A DNA stretch of 9,155 nt, from the NCBI GenBank assembly GCA_045577615.1, contig JAZNIT010000043.1:1-9155 (forward strand), written 5' to 3'. Position 1 is the first letter of the stretch. Each line of letters starts with the position of its first letter. A program made the translations under genes and the position numbers. This DNA is from RGIG2206 sp045577615. GTDB taxonomy: Bacteria > Bacillota > Clostridia > Oscillospirales > Acutalibacteraceae. The notes below the pieces were generated by a model, which had not been told where the DNA came from, did not search any database, and was given only the letters and a program-made list of their open reading frames with translations. This document shows positions 1 to 6,388 of the stretch, one piece after another.

Positions 1-95
1 TCTCGATATCCCATATGGTGTTCTCGCATATCCATTATAACACCTATTTTGAATTCTGCACTATACTTTTGTTGTATTGTTCCTTTTTTTGCCAT
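1..95 (-). CDS. IS3-family transposase OrfA, N-terminal fragment (cut by window edge)
   Basis: The reading frame starts at the ATG at 95-93 and runs off the left edge after 31 codons. The visible peptide begins MAKKGTIQQKYSAEFKIGVI and continues to a GYRE motif. That is the usual start of the helix-turn-helix OrfA protein of IS3/IS150 elements, which binds the terminal repeats. In this family OrfA is normally fused to the DDE catalytic OrfB by a programmed -1 frameshift, but that part lies outside the window. A GGAGG sequence (107-111 on the plus strand as CCTCC) sits 11 bases upstream of the start. It is buried in the 3' arm of a hairpin, described separately. Whether the element is intact cannot be judged here. 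Confidence 0.75.
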   Translation of the reverse strand, partial: MAKKGTIQQKYSAEFKIGVIMDMREHHMGYR

Positions 96-139
96 AAAAA
101 TATGCACCTCCAAAAGTGTCTAACTTTTGGGGTGCATAT
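96..139 (-). terminator. Hairpin with T-run at the IS end, enclosing the orfA ribosome binding site
   Basis: Read on the minus strand, ATATGCACCCCAAAAG (139-124) pairs with CTTTTGGAGGTGCATAT (116-100) over 16 bp with one bulged A, with a 7-nt loop. The hairpin is followed directly by TTTTT and then the orfA start codon. It fits an intrinsic terminator for transcripts arriving from the operon at 2851-148. Its 3' arm also contains the GGAGG of orfA, so any read-through RNA would have that site paired. A promoter inside the hairpin's 3' half would escape this, but none was identified. Confidence 0.7.
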
Positions 140-147
140 CATTAATT

Positions 148-1452
148 TTATTTTTTCTTCTTTTTTGTTTTGTTAAGTCGGGATACCCAAACAAGAATGA
201 ACACAAGGGCGACTGCCTCAAAAGCAATGATGCTTGTGAAAATGATGCTTGCCATAGAGTTAAATCCGAACTTGAAACCCTGACTGGTGAAAAAGTTGAT
301 GGATTCAAAAAGGATAGACACAAGGCAGATGGCGCTGATAACTACCGAGGTGAGATTGAGTCGGCGGTTGGCATTTTCGGTGTCCTGATTGGCTCTGAAT
401 TGGGCATACTCAAACATATGCTTCAGCTGATCGAGCAGCTCGGCATACAAATCGTCGGCATCGGTGACCTGCTTGAACTTGGTGTAAACGCTTTGAATGA
501 AGGGTTCATCTGACACAATGGTGAAAACGTACTTTGAGTTAAAGTTAAGCAGCGCCTCCTGATTGAGGCTTATCATATTCATATGAGGGTCCTCAGCTGC
601 ATTGTTGAGGTAGTTGTAGATGGCAATTTTCTCGTGAAAAACCATCAGATAAAGGTAAAAATAATTGCTCTTTACCGATTCAAACCAACGGTTTTGCAGG
701 TGGCTGTCGTTGGCCGCCTGACCCGTCAGATTGGATACAGCAGCACAGCCTCTTTTTGAAAAGCCCCAACGGATATAGGGTTGCTGCTCAAGTATATTCT
801 GACCAATATAAGATGGGCTCTTGTCGCGGGTGTCATAGGCGTTTGACAGCAGATAGCAAAGCTGTGTATAAGGGGTCTTGTCACCCTCGGTTTCGGGCTT
901 GTCGCACAGGGCGGCGGTAAACATATTGATGCGCCTGAGGGAAACCTCGTTAAACATTGAATAAAGGCTGTAATCGTCACCCAGCAGGTCGGTCAAAAAC
1001 TCGTCGGCCACGTTGCTCATATATATGGGCTTGCCTTCCCTTTCGATGGGGATGCCGCCCTTGTGCTCGCCGTGGTCAACCGACACATAAAGCGTTGAGC
1101 AGACATTGGCCAAATCGTCGGCATCAACCGCGCTGTCATAGGGGATGTGCAGAGTGCATATGCCTATGCCGGTGTCGAAGCAATAAACCGAAACCTCGCT
1201 GACGCTGATGTCATAGCGGCAGGTGGTGTTGGGATTTTTGTATTCAACCACAAGAGGCTGACTGCAAGGCTTTGTAAAACAGACCACATTGTTTGAAAAG
1301 CTTGTGTTGATGTGCTTAAGCAAAAAGTCGCCCTGCACAGCACTTTTAGTCCAGCCCTTTTCCTTGGTATCTGAAATAAACTTTTCATCCGTAATCAAAG
1401 AGGCAGGCATACTGAAGGGTATGCTTGCACGGATAAAGGCTTGCTTAACCAT
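148..1452 (-). CDS. Membrane protein of unknown function with two C-terminal transmembrane helices
   Basis: This 434-aa protein is not recognised. Residues 1 to about 340 are soluble-looking, with a mixed beta-rich first half (an FDTGIGICTL stretch near residue 95) and a helical second half. A charged, probably coiled segment (about 325-365, with FRANQDTENANRR) leads into two hydrophobic helices at about 368-388 and 402-424, and the tail is KTKKKKK. This layout, a large cytosolic domain then a coil and two C-terminal helices, resembles CorA-type channels in topology only; no GMN motif is present. The start is set by AAGGAG seven bases upstream. The gene begins 22 bp after the stop of the TM2-domain gene, so the two are probably co-transcribed and translated together. 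Transcription would end at the IS-derived hairpin at 96-139. A role at the membrane is inferred from topology alone. Confidence 0.85.
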   Translation of the reverse strand: MVKQAFIRASIPFSMPASLITDEKFISDTKEKGWTKSAVQGDFLLKHINTSFSNNVVCFTKPCSQPLVVEYKNPNTTCRYDISVSEVSVYCFDTGIGICTLHIPYDSAVDADDLANVCSTLYVSVDHGEHKGGIPIEREGKPIYMSNVADEFLTDLLGDDYSLYSMFNEVSLRRINMFTAALCDKPETEGDKTPYTQLCYLLSNAYDTRDKSPSYIGQNILEQQPYIRWGFSKRGCAAVSNLTGQAANDSHLQNRWFESVKSNYFYLYLMVFHEKIAIYNYLNNAAEDPHMNMISLNQEALLNFNSKYVFTIVSDEPFIQSVYTKFKQVTDADDLYAELLDQLKHMFEYAQFRANQDTENANRRLNLTSVVISAICLVSILFESINFFTSQGFKFGFNSMASIIFTSIIAFEAVALVFILVWVSRLNKTKKKKK

Positions 1453-1474
1453 TTGTTTCTCCTTTATTTTTTAA

Positions 1475-2851
1475 TCAAACCGTTACAAATACTATAATAA
1501 GCATTATGTTTAATGCGCTTGCCAGAGCTCGGGTGCCCTTGCTTGTTGAGGTGAGCATACCCCATTTTGCCGTTTCAAACTCGCCGTCGCTGATATACAT
1601 CATATCAATGAAGGGCAGGGCAAAAAGTATTAGTTTCAAAACAAAGCTGAAAAAAGGTGCCCAAAAAAGCACTGAAAACTTTATACAGCGCAGCCAAACG
1701 TAAAGGGCGAGATAAAGGATTCGTGAAATGCCGCAGGATATGTTGCCCGCAAAGAAATGATGGGCGCCCAGTATACCGCCAAAGCCGCACAAAAGAGTGG
1801 TGGCAATTACAGTGCTGCGGCTCCTTTTGGGGTTGAACTTCATCTCAACGGCATCGGGTGAGCACTCTGAAAAGATTATGTAGCGCACAAGCTGAAGGAT
1901 TTTGTGGCATTTGTAGACGTTTAAAATGCTGATTTTGTCGGGAGAAATGTGCATAAAGTCGTTTGATGCACTTTTTATCTGATAAAGGTTATTGATAACC
2001 TTTTGGTCCAAGGCAGAAATGCCAAATGCATTTTTTGTGTTCTTGTTTACCCAGCTTGAAAGTTCTTTGAGCAGGCTGCTGACACTGCGAGGATTTTCTG
2101 CGGTGGAAATATCGGTGGGTGCAATGTTGCAGTTGTAGCACCAACGGTTAACGGTGCACTCGTTAAGCAGTCGGGCAAGGCAGCCCTTGGCCAGCATACG
2201 GGTGATGGGGTGCTTGATGCTGAAATTATCCATCTCGCGAAGCAAGCGACGCAGATAACCTTTTACCTGGTTATTGTCGGTTGTGTTCATTTGGTTCTCA
2301 ATAACGCTGCGGTAAGAGGTGGTGTAAAAATCCACCAAAGCGTCAAAGTCAAGGGGCGCACGACCTATAACATGGGGGTGAGCGGTGCCGTTGGTATAGT
2401 CAAGGGCGGTGTTGAGAATTTTTTTAGTGGCCCCGTCCATGCCCATAACAACCTGCTCGCCCAGCTTTTCAAGGCGGTAGTAAACACTTTTGCCGCCAAT
2501 CTCGATGCCGTTTGAGAAGCAGAGGTCGATAGAAACAACCTCTAAGGCGTGACGCATAAGCATACCAAAGCCTATGCGTCGCACAAGGGCGTTGACCGCA
2601 GGGGTTTTGGCAATTTTGAGGTAGCGACCGCTTGACAGCCACTTGTAACTATTAAAAAGCTCCTTAATGTGGTTGTTTAAGCTGTTAAGATAGGTGGGGT
2701 TTTCTTTGACAAAGGCAAGAAACGATATATCAACAGGTGCAACTTCGTCGCCTTCGTCAAATTCGTCCTCGTCATCCTCTTCGTCATCTTCTATAAGCCA
2801 CACGTCGACCTCTTCGCTATCAAAGAGGTCGGTTTCAAAATCGTTAAGCAT
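1475..2851 (-). CDS. TM2-domain membrane protein with acidic N-terminus and possible HEPN/DUF4145-like middle
   Basis: The protein is 458 aa. Residues 21-37 are an almost uninterrupted Asp/Glu tract. Residues about 55-340 form a helical soluble region; the segment RHALEVVSIDLC and a later NDFMH (N297, H301) recall DUF4145/HEPN-like proteins, but this match is by eye and weak. Residues about 345-432 look like a TM2 domain: a basic KRSRS entry, LLCGFGGILGAHHFFAG (GAHHFF at 362-367), a longer than usual hydrophobic insert, then FIDMMYIS. A last hydrophobic segment, LNIMLIIVFVTV, ends the protein. The start is supported by GGAGGAA with a 6-nt gap. It is the first gene of a two-gene operon with the membrane protein at 148-1452. 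TM2 domains are found fused to many different soluble modules; the function here is unknown. Confidence 0.85.
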   Translation of the reverse strand: MLNDFETDLFDSEEVDVWLIEDDEEDDEDEFDEGDEVAPVDISFLAFVKENPTYLNSLNNHIKELFNSYKWLSSGRYLKIAKTPAVNALVRRIGFGMLMRHALEVVSIDLCFSNGIEIGGKSVYYRLEKLGEQVVMGMDGATKKILNTALDYTNGTAHPHVIGRAPLDFDALVDFYTTSYRSVIENQMNTTDNNQVKGYLRRLLREMDNFSIKHPITRMLAKGCLARLLNECTVNRWCYNCNIAPTDISTAENPRSVSSLLKELSSWVNKNTKNAFGISALDQKVINNLYQIKSASNDFMHISPDKISILNVYKCHKILQLVRYIIFSECSPDAVEMKFNPKRSRSTVIATTLLCGFGGILGAHHFFAGNISCGISRILYLALYVWLRCIKFSVLFWAPFFSFVLKLILFALPFIDMMYISDGEFETAKWGMLTSTSKGTRALASALNIMLIIVFVTV

Positions 2852-2879
2852 TATACTTCCTCCGAATTTTGTTTTTATT

Positions 2880-2909
2880 ATACTAACATAGTTTCGGGGG
2901 ATTTGTCAA
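2880..2909 (-). promoter_or_regulatory. Probable promoter of the two-gene membrane operon
   Basis: On the minus strand TTGACA (2909-2904) is followed after 18 bp by TAGTAT (2885-2880). A perfect TATAAT (2882-2877) overlaps it but is 21 bp from the -35 box, which is long. Either could be the functional -10 element. The site lies about 30 bp upstream of the ATG at 2851 and is back-to-back with the plus-strand promoter at 2957-2985. Confidence 0.55.
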
Positions 2910-2956
2910 CAAACGGGGTGCTGTGGCTGTGAGCGGCAACGGGTGTTTTTTGTGCG

Positions 2957-2985
2957 TTGACAGAGCCAAATTTATGTGGTATTAT
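2957..2985 (+). promoter_or_regulatory. Promoter of the 144-aa protein gene
   Basis: TTGACA (2957-2962), a 17-bp spacer and TATTAT (2980-2985) give a near-consensus housekeeping promoter about 40 bp upstream of the GTG start at 3024. No operator-like repeat was noticed between it and the divergent promoter. Confidence 0.75.
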
Positions 2986-3023
2986 TCTATATGTAACTAT
3001 CACGCTAAAGGATGGGATGTATT

Positions 3024-3458
3024 GTGAAAAAGAATGAAGTAGCTTTAGAAAATATTTCAGAACTTTCTTTTGAGTGGCATCAGTTGCGCAACGAATTGTT
3101 CAGCCGCAAAAATGTTGATGTGGACAATTTTAAAAAGATTTTTTCCGACACCTATAAACTGCTCAACGCCATCGACGGCAAAACGGTTGACCGTGAGTTG
3201 CTCGGCCTTATCCTTTGTGTGAACAACTTTGCTACCGCTCAAATTGAGCTTGACAATTCACTTGCAGTGGCTACCCTTATCCTCACCGAGAGAATGCTTG
3301 ACTATTGCACCTCAGGCAAGAAAAAGGGTGCTGTGAGCGGACTTTCTTACGTTTACGTGCTGCAGCGTCGCAAGGAGTTTGTTATTAACTTTAACGATAT
3401 CGACGAATCCTTGTCCACCCTTACCAACGCACTTGATAAATATTGGGATTGCGTATAA
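3024..3458 (+). CDS. Soluble helical protein of unknown function, 144 aa
   Basis: I do not recognise this family. The GTG at 3024 is preferred over the ATG at 3012: an AAAGGATGGGA ribosome binding site (3007-3017) lies at good spacing from the GTG but overlaps the ATG. The protein then starts MKKNEVALENISELSFEW. It appears wholly helical, without a signal peptide, transmembrane helix, metal motif or obvious catalytic signature. The middle (about residues 50-95) is rich in Leu, Ala and Asn with alternating charge, as in helical repeat or dimer-forming proteins. It has its own promoter and a strong terminator 12 bp after the stop, so it is a single-gene unit. It is divergent from the TM2 operon and convergent with the M20 peptidase; no functional link is implied by spacing alone. 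Confidence 0.85.
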   Translation: MKKNEVALENISELSFEWHQLRNELFSRKNVDVDNFKKIFSDTYKLLNAIDGKTVDRELLGLILCVNNFATAQIELDNSLAVATLILTERMLDYCTSGKKKGAVSGLSYVYVLQRRKEFVINFNDIDESLSTLTNALDKYWDCV

Positions 3459-3470
3459 TTAAAAAACATA

Positions 3471-3511
3471 CCCCCGCAGATTGTCAGCAACCTGCGGGGG
3501 TTAATTTTATT
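3471..3511. terminator. Bidirectional intrinsic terminator between convergent genes
   Basis: CCCCCGCAG (3471-3479) pairs perfectly with CTGCGGGGG (3492-3500) around a 12-nt loop. On the plus strand it is followed by TTAATTTTATTT. On the minus strand it is followed a few bases later by TTTTTT (3466-3461 region). It serves the gene ending at 3458 and probably also the M20 peptidase transcript arriving from the right. Confidence 0.85.
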
Positions 3512-3614
3512 TATCCATATTTAACGGTACGATGGCAGAGCGTTTGCCCGAAACCTTCCATTTGTCGCCCAAAATATCGGGTATGCGCAAAAGCAAGCCG
3601 CTAACCAGATCATT
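3507..3614 (-). other. Open stretch after the M20 peptidase stop; possible 30-aa ORF or gene remnant
   Basis: Two readings of this stretch are open. In the peptidase frame, 35 codons stay open past the TAA at 3617-3615 and end at 3507, reading NDLVSGLLLRIPDILGDKWK and onwards to VPLNMDK. In another frame an ATG at 3613-3611 starts a 30-aa peptide, MIWLAACFCAYPIFW and onwards, ending at 3521. The AAGGAG seven bases before that ATG lies inside the last codons of the peptidase gene. Neither product is recognised. A 35-codon open run has a fair chance of occurring at random, so this may be a decayed gene tail, a tiny coupled ORF, or nothing. Confidence 0.25.
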
Positions 3615-4775
3615 TTATTGCTCCTTGCTTAATTTGTGGGCGACGGCAACTATACGCCTTGCTGACTCTGCCAGAGAATCAACGATAGCAAACTCGTCGG
3701 TAGTGTGAATTTTGCCGCCGCGCACGCCGAGTGAGTCCACACAGGGGATGCCAAAGAGGGTAACGTCGGCAGCGTCGGAGCCACCCGTGCGCTTGCTTGC
3801 CTTAAGAGTGGGCAGGCCGCAATCGGTAAACGCCTCGTTCATAAGCTCAAGCAAAGCCTTGTTTTTCGGAGAAAACTCCATAGCGGTGCGGTAGGATTCT
3901 ACCGTAAGGTCGGTCTTGCAGCCGCTGACATAGACGGTGTCGGCAATTTCCTGCATTTTGGCCTCGACCCATTGCTTTTGCTCCGCCGTTGCAAAGCGGA
4001 TGTTAACCATGAACTCGCATAGGTCGGGAAGGGTGTTGACGGTGGTGCCTGCCGAAATGATGGTGCAGGCGCAGGTGACGCCCTCTCCATCCTTGATTTT
4101 TTCGATTTCGATGATTTTGTGAGCCGCCTCGGCGATGGCATTGGCTCCCTCGGTTGCACTGCGTGAGGAGTGAGCGGATATGCCGTGTACACTGAATTTA
4201 TAGGTGAGTATGCCCTTGCGCTCAAGACAGCCCTCGCCTGCTGTGTGGCCCTCAAGATTGAGAAATGCCACTGCATCCTTTACTCTGTTGCAAATGTAGT
4301 TGATGGTGGCCTTTTGGCTGCGCAACGAGCCGTTTTCTTCGTCGCTTTGAAGGAGCAGCATAACGGGGCGGCCATTATAGCCGCATTGGTCAAGGGCATC
4401 CATAGCCATAAAGCCTGCCACAACGCCACCCTTACAGTCGCACACGCCGGGGCCGTAGATTTTATCCCCCTCGACGTGAGTGGCAGGGGAGCCAAAGGCG
4501 CCCACGGGGAAAACGGTGTCCATATGGCCTGACAAAACCAAAGGAGCACCCTCACCCTCCTTATTCATAGTTATGCACACCACGTTGCCTGAGCAGTCGT
4601 GGTTAAAGCGCTCTACCGCCCAGCCCTTTTGTTGAGCAAGCCCTGCAAAAAAGTCGCCCACACTGTCAACTCCCGACTTGCTGTCGGTGGGGCTTTCAAG
4701 GTTGCAAACCTGCTGCCAGACATTTATATAATCGGAGTTTATTTGCCGGATTTTTTCAAAATATGCGTTAATCAT
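3615..4775 (-). CDS. M20-family zinc metallopeptidase (carboxypeptidase G2/ArgE-like)
   Basis: This is a 386-aa cytosolic peptidase or deacylase of the M20 family, which uses two zinc ions to cleave amide bonds of amino-acid or dipeptide substrates. Seen in the sequence: SGHMDTV with zinc ligand H84 and D86; GVCDCKGG with bridging D113; SDEENGS with catalytic E146 and ligand E147; a ligand-position acid in LNLEGHTAG (E175); and IHTTDEF with H357. The lid/dimerisation domain spans about 185-290 and carries GISAHSS. All expected metal and catalytic positions are present, and the length is normal. The ATG at 4775 is chosen because homology starts there, AGGAGAT and AAAGAGAT lie just upstream, and an upstream open extension to 4970 crosses a promoter and a terminator. 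There is no signal peptide. The exact substrate cannot be told. It is transcribed alone from the promoter at 4822-4850. Confidence 0.93.
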   Translation of the reverse strand: MINAYFEKIRQINSDYINVWQQVCNLESPTDSKSGVDSVGDFFAGLAQQKGWAVERFNHDCSGNVVCITMNKEGEGAPLVLSGHMDTVFPVGAFGSPATHVEGDKIYGPGVCDCKGGVVAGFMAMDALDQCGYNGRPVMLLLQSDEENGSLRSQKATINYICNRVKDAVAFLNLEGHTAGEGCLERKGILTYKFSVHGISAHSSRSATEGANAIAEAAHKIIEIEKIKDGEGVTCACTIISAGTTVNTLPDLCEFMVNIRFATAEQKQWVEAKMQEIADTVYVSGCKTDLTVESYRTAMEFSPKNKALLELMNEAFTDCGLPTLKASKRTGGSDAADVTLFGIPCVDSLGVRGGKIHTTDEFAIVDSLAESARRIVAVAHKLSKEQ

Positions 4776-4815
4776 AATATCTCTTTTGATCTCCTTTTCG
4801 GCAAGTGATTTGTAT

Positions 4816-4850
4816 GGTATAAATATACCACGATGGTGTGAGAATGTCAA
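4816..4850 (-). promoter_or_regulatory. Promoter of the M20 peptidase with palindrome over the -10 box
   Basis: On the minus strand TTGACA (4850-4845), a 17-bp spacer and TATATT (4827-4822) form a near-consensus promoter about 45 bp upstream of the ATG at 4775. The -10 box lies inside the inverted repeat GGTATAAATATACC (4816-4829, 6-bp arms around AA). This could be a repressor operator, though the AT-rich core makes a chance palindrome possible. Confidence 0.75.
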
Positions 4851-4861
4851 ATTCAACGCAA

Positions 4862-4897
4862 TAATTAAAAGCCTCCCCAACGGGAGGCTTTTAATTA
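4862..4897 (-). terminator. Intrinsic terminator overlapping the stop codon of the 70-aa gene
   Basis: GCCTCCC (4871-4877) pairs with GGGAGGC (4882-4888) around CAAC, and flanking A and T runs extend the pairing to a near-perfect 16-bp stem. In the minus direction the stem is followed by TTTTAATTAT. The TAA stop of the upstream gene (4893-4891) lies within the stem's 5' flank. The A/T symmetry would permit plus-strand termination as well, but no plus gene ends here. Confidence 0.85.
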
Positions 4898-5103
4898 TCG
4901 TAGACAAAATCTTCAACTGCGTCAAACAAATGAGTGGGGTCAAGCTCCAACTCGTTAAATAGGTGGGCAAGGTTAGTTACCTGCTCTTCGTCAAGGGATA
5001 TGTCGCTAACCGAAAAACTACGGTCATTTTGCCACCGAATACCAAAGGTAACGTAGTCACCCGTTTCGTCACTGTTCAGTTCTTCTTTAAATACCGTGTA
5101 CAT
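4891..5103 (-). CDS. DUF6514-like small protein, 70 aa
   Basis: A 70-aa acidic protein without signal or transmembrane segment. The start at 5103 (MYTVFKEEL) is preferred to an in-frame ATG at 5142 because GTGGTGA precedes it at suitable distance and the upstream in-frame codons cross TATAAT-like promoter boxes (5134-5139, 5141-5146). The pattern, an extended half with TFGIRW (residues 19-24), then ISLDEEQVTNLAHLFNELEL and a helix ending HLFDAVEDFVYD, matches my memory of the clostridial DUF6514 family. These are short proteins with a conserved N-x-x-x-L-x-P-x-H-L region and no assigned function. It stands alone between the nuclease and the M20 gene, and its stop codon is embedded in the terminator at 4862-4897. 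Family assignment is tentative; the gene itself is well supported. Confidence 0.75.
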   Translation of the reverse strand: MYTVFKEELNSDETGDYVTFGIRWQNDRSFSVSDISLDEEQVTNLAHLFNELELDPTHLFDAVEDFVYDN

Positions 5104-5181
5104 TATAATCACCACTCTTAAACGACTGGGATTATTATACATTATACCCCGTGTCAGTTGTGGTCGATTTTTCCCTTAAAC

Positions 5182-5202
5182 AAAAAAATTAGAGAATTTT
5201 TT
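5182..5202 (-). terminator. Weak A/T-only hairpin downstream of the nuclease gene
   Basis: AAAAAATT (5183-5190) pairs with AATTTTTT (5195-5202) around a 4-nt loop, about 30 bp past the nuclease stop. The minus-strand reading ends in a long T run. The stem lacks G/C, so its efficiency as a terminator is doubtful; it is the only candidate between the nuclease and the 70-aa gene. Confidence 0.25.
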
Positions 5203-5232
5203 GCGCTGTCATTCTTCAGCAGCACTTTGTTA

Positions 5233-6240
5233 TCAATAGCACTTCGAGCAGGGGGTATAGCCGAGATCTTTAGCCGTTTGCTCCTCAATCGGAGAGGGAT
5301 TTTTCATATTGCTGCAGGATGGGCTGGAGTGATACTTTTTGCCCGTTTTAGGGATCCACACCAAAGACTCAACGGGGGTGATGGTGGCGCTGGGTGTAGC
5401 AGTGTATGCCGACTGCACCGATGAGGGATTGCTTGACACCGAGGTGCCGCTGCTGCTTTTGCCCGTGGCATAGTCTATGGTGATGCCGGGCTGCACGTTG
5501 TAGCAATAGACGTGGAAGCAGATACCCTCGCCGTTATCCTCGATAGAGTAGGCCTCCATCCTTACGCCGCGGCAGACAAGCTCATTTTCGGCAAAGATGG
5601 GGGTGATGCGGTAGGCCACGTGATTTTTTGTTTCTCTGATATAGTCGGCCACCATATTCTCAAAGGGCAGCATACCCTCGATATTCATATAGCGTGTGCC
5701 TGTGATAAGGTTGCTTGTGTTGGCGTTTTCGGCCGACAACTGCCAGCCGATAAGATGGCAGCGGTTCCACAGATAGCCGCCCGAAATGCCGCTGTATGAG
5801 GCCTGCACCCATCCCGACGGCTTGACCGAGCTGATGCTACCCCGCTTTTCATCAGCGGCAGGCATAATCTCGGTGCCGCAAGAGGCGATGGCTACGCCAC
5901 AGCGACCGTATTGGTCAAGGGGTGTGTATTTTTCATAAGCCTTGGTGGTAAGCTCGGCTTCGGAAAAGTTTGGCTGATTATCATTGACCACCGCATAGGG
6001 CGCGCCCGAATAGGTAGGCACCGTAAAGGCAAAGTTATTGCCCGAGCCGCTTAAATGGGCCTCATCTGAGGTGCCGCTTGAGGCATCGCTTGTGTTGGGC
6101 TCAAGGGAGGTCACGCTGCTTGAAAGGGCAGAGGTTGTGGAGCTGCCGTTAAGGGTTGCATCGCCGCCGCAAGCGGTGAAGGTGAGCAGAGTGGCAATAA
6201 TAATGGCAAGGCTGAGCCATTGCCTGATAACGTTTTTCAT
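5233..6240 (-). CDS. Secreted lipoprotein DNA/RNA non-specific endonuclease with C-terminal Cys/His module
   Basis: The protein is 335 aa. Residues 1-24 are a lipoprotein signal (basic MKNVIRQ, hydrophobic core, TFTAC with C24 as the lipidated cysteine), so the enzyme should sit on the outer face of the membrane. A low-complexity Ser/Thr linker covers about 25-68. The nuclease domain at about 78-262 is of the Endonuclea_NS_2/EndA type: NRCHLIGWQL (H162 is the expected general base, with C in place of the G of the DRGH motif), NLITGTRYMN with metal-ligand candidate N186, MLPFENMVADYI, and NVQPGITIDYATG. A second Ser/Thr linker (262-290) leads to a small module with H304, C309, C331 and C334 (YHSSPSC, TPCSKC), a likely zinc-binding site. 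Such enzymes degrade extracellular DNA/RNA or act in DNA uptake; which applies is unknown. AAGGAAGG precedes the ATG. It has its own promoter at 6281-6309. Confidence 0.93.
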   Translation of the reverse strand: MKNVIRQWLSLAIIIATLLTFTACGGDATLNGSSTTSALSSSVTSLEPNTSDASSGTSDEAHLSGSGNNFAFTVPTYSGAPYAVVNDNQPNFSEAELTTKAYEKYTPLDQYGRCGVAIASCGTEIMPAADEKRGSISSVKPSGWVQASYSGISGGYLWNRCHLIGWQLSAENANTSNLITGTRYMNIEGMLPFENMVADYIRETKNHVAYRITPIFAENELVCRGVRMEAYSIEDNGEGICFHVYCYNVQPGITIDYATGKSSSGTSVSSNPSSVQSAYTATPSATITPVESLVWIPKTGKKYHSSPSCSNMKNPSPIEEQTAKDLGYTPCSKCY

Positions 6241-6280
6241 TCAAATCCTTCCTTTGCTTTTGAAATAGCCTTATAAAAAT

Positions 6281-6309
6281 ACTATATCAGTTTTTTGGCC
6301 GATTTTCAA
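6281..6309 (-). promoter_or_regulatory. Promoter of the nuclease gene
   Basis: On the minus strand TTGAAA (6309-6304), a 17-bp spacer and TATAGT (6286-6281) lie about 40 bp upstream of the ATG at 6240. It is arranged back-to-back with the sstT promoter, with only 20 bp between the two -35 boxes. Confidence 0.7.
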
Positions 6310-6329
6310 GAGTATTTGCCCTTTTCAAC

Positions 6330-6358
6330 TTTACAAAAAGGGAGAGATATAGTATAAT
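6330..6358 (+). promoter_or_regulatory. Promoter of sstT
   Basis: TTTACA (6330-6335), a 17-bp spacer and a perfect TATAAT (6353-6358) lie 30 bp upstream of the ATG. The -35 box falls between CCCTTTT (6319-6325) and AAAAGGG (6336-6342), an inverted repeat with 10-bp gap that could be an operator, although such A/T-rich arms can arise by chance. Confidence 0.8.
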
Positions 6359-6388
6359 TTCAAATATAAAAACAGTAGGAGATTTCTT

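Larger units (their letters stand above)
1..141 (-). mobile_element. End of an IS3-family (IS150-like) insertion sequence
   Basis: The minus strand read from position 141 inward begins with TGATATGCACCCCAAAAG and continues into TTAGACA. This resembles the TG-starting terminal repeats of IS150-group elements. It is followed at once by an orfA-type reading frame with its own ribosome binding site. The element runs off the left edge, so the other end, the orfB/transposase part and the target duplication cannot be seen. The outer boundary is placed at 141, only 6 bp past the stop codon of the neighbouring membrane-protein gene. The family call rests on the repeat and the first 31 residues of OrfA; the exact IS name is not known. 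Confidence 0.75.

Noticed and set aside
127..513. 128-codon plus-strand frame starting in the IS terminal repeat
   Set aside because: Antisense to the C-terminus of the membrane protein, with no ribosome binding site; its hydrophobic start comes from the complement of the Lys-rich tail.
148..1452. Assignment of the two-helix membrane protein as a CorA magnesium transporter
   Set aside because: Topology is similar but the GMN signature and CorA-type helix sequence are absent.
2210..2515. 101-codon plus-strand frame inside the TM2-domain gene, and the Ser-rich frame at 2694-2891
   Set aside because: Both are antisense to a well-supported gene. The serine run is simply the complement of the Asp/Glu tract.
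3012..3023. ATG at 3012 as the start of the 144-aa protein
   Set aside because: The AAAGG ribosome site overlaps this ATG; the GTG at 3024 has correct spacing.
4170..4532. 120-codon plus-strand frame inside the M20 gene
   Set aside because: Antisense shadow of a gene with all catalytic motifs; no ribosome binding site or recognisable domain.
4776..4970. 65-codon upstream extension of the M20 peptidase frame, starting at 4970
   Set aside because: It runs through a strong promoter and through the terminator at 4862-4897, has no ribosome site, and reads as random sequence; the ATG at 4775 fits family homology.
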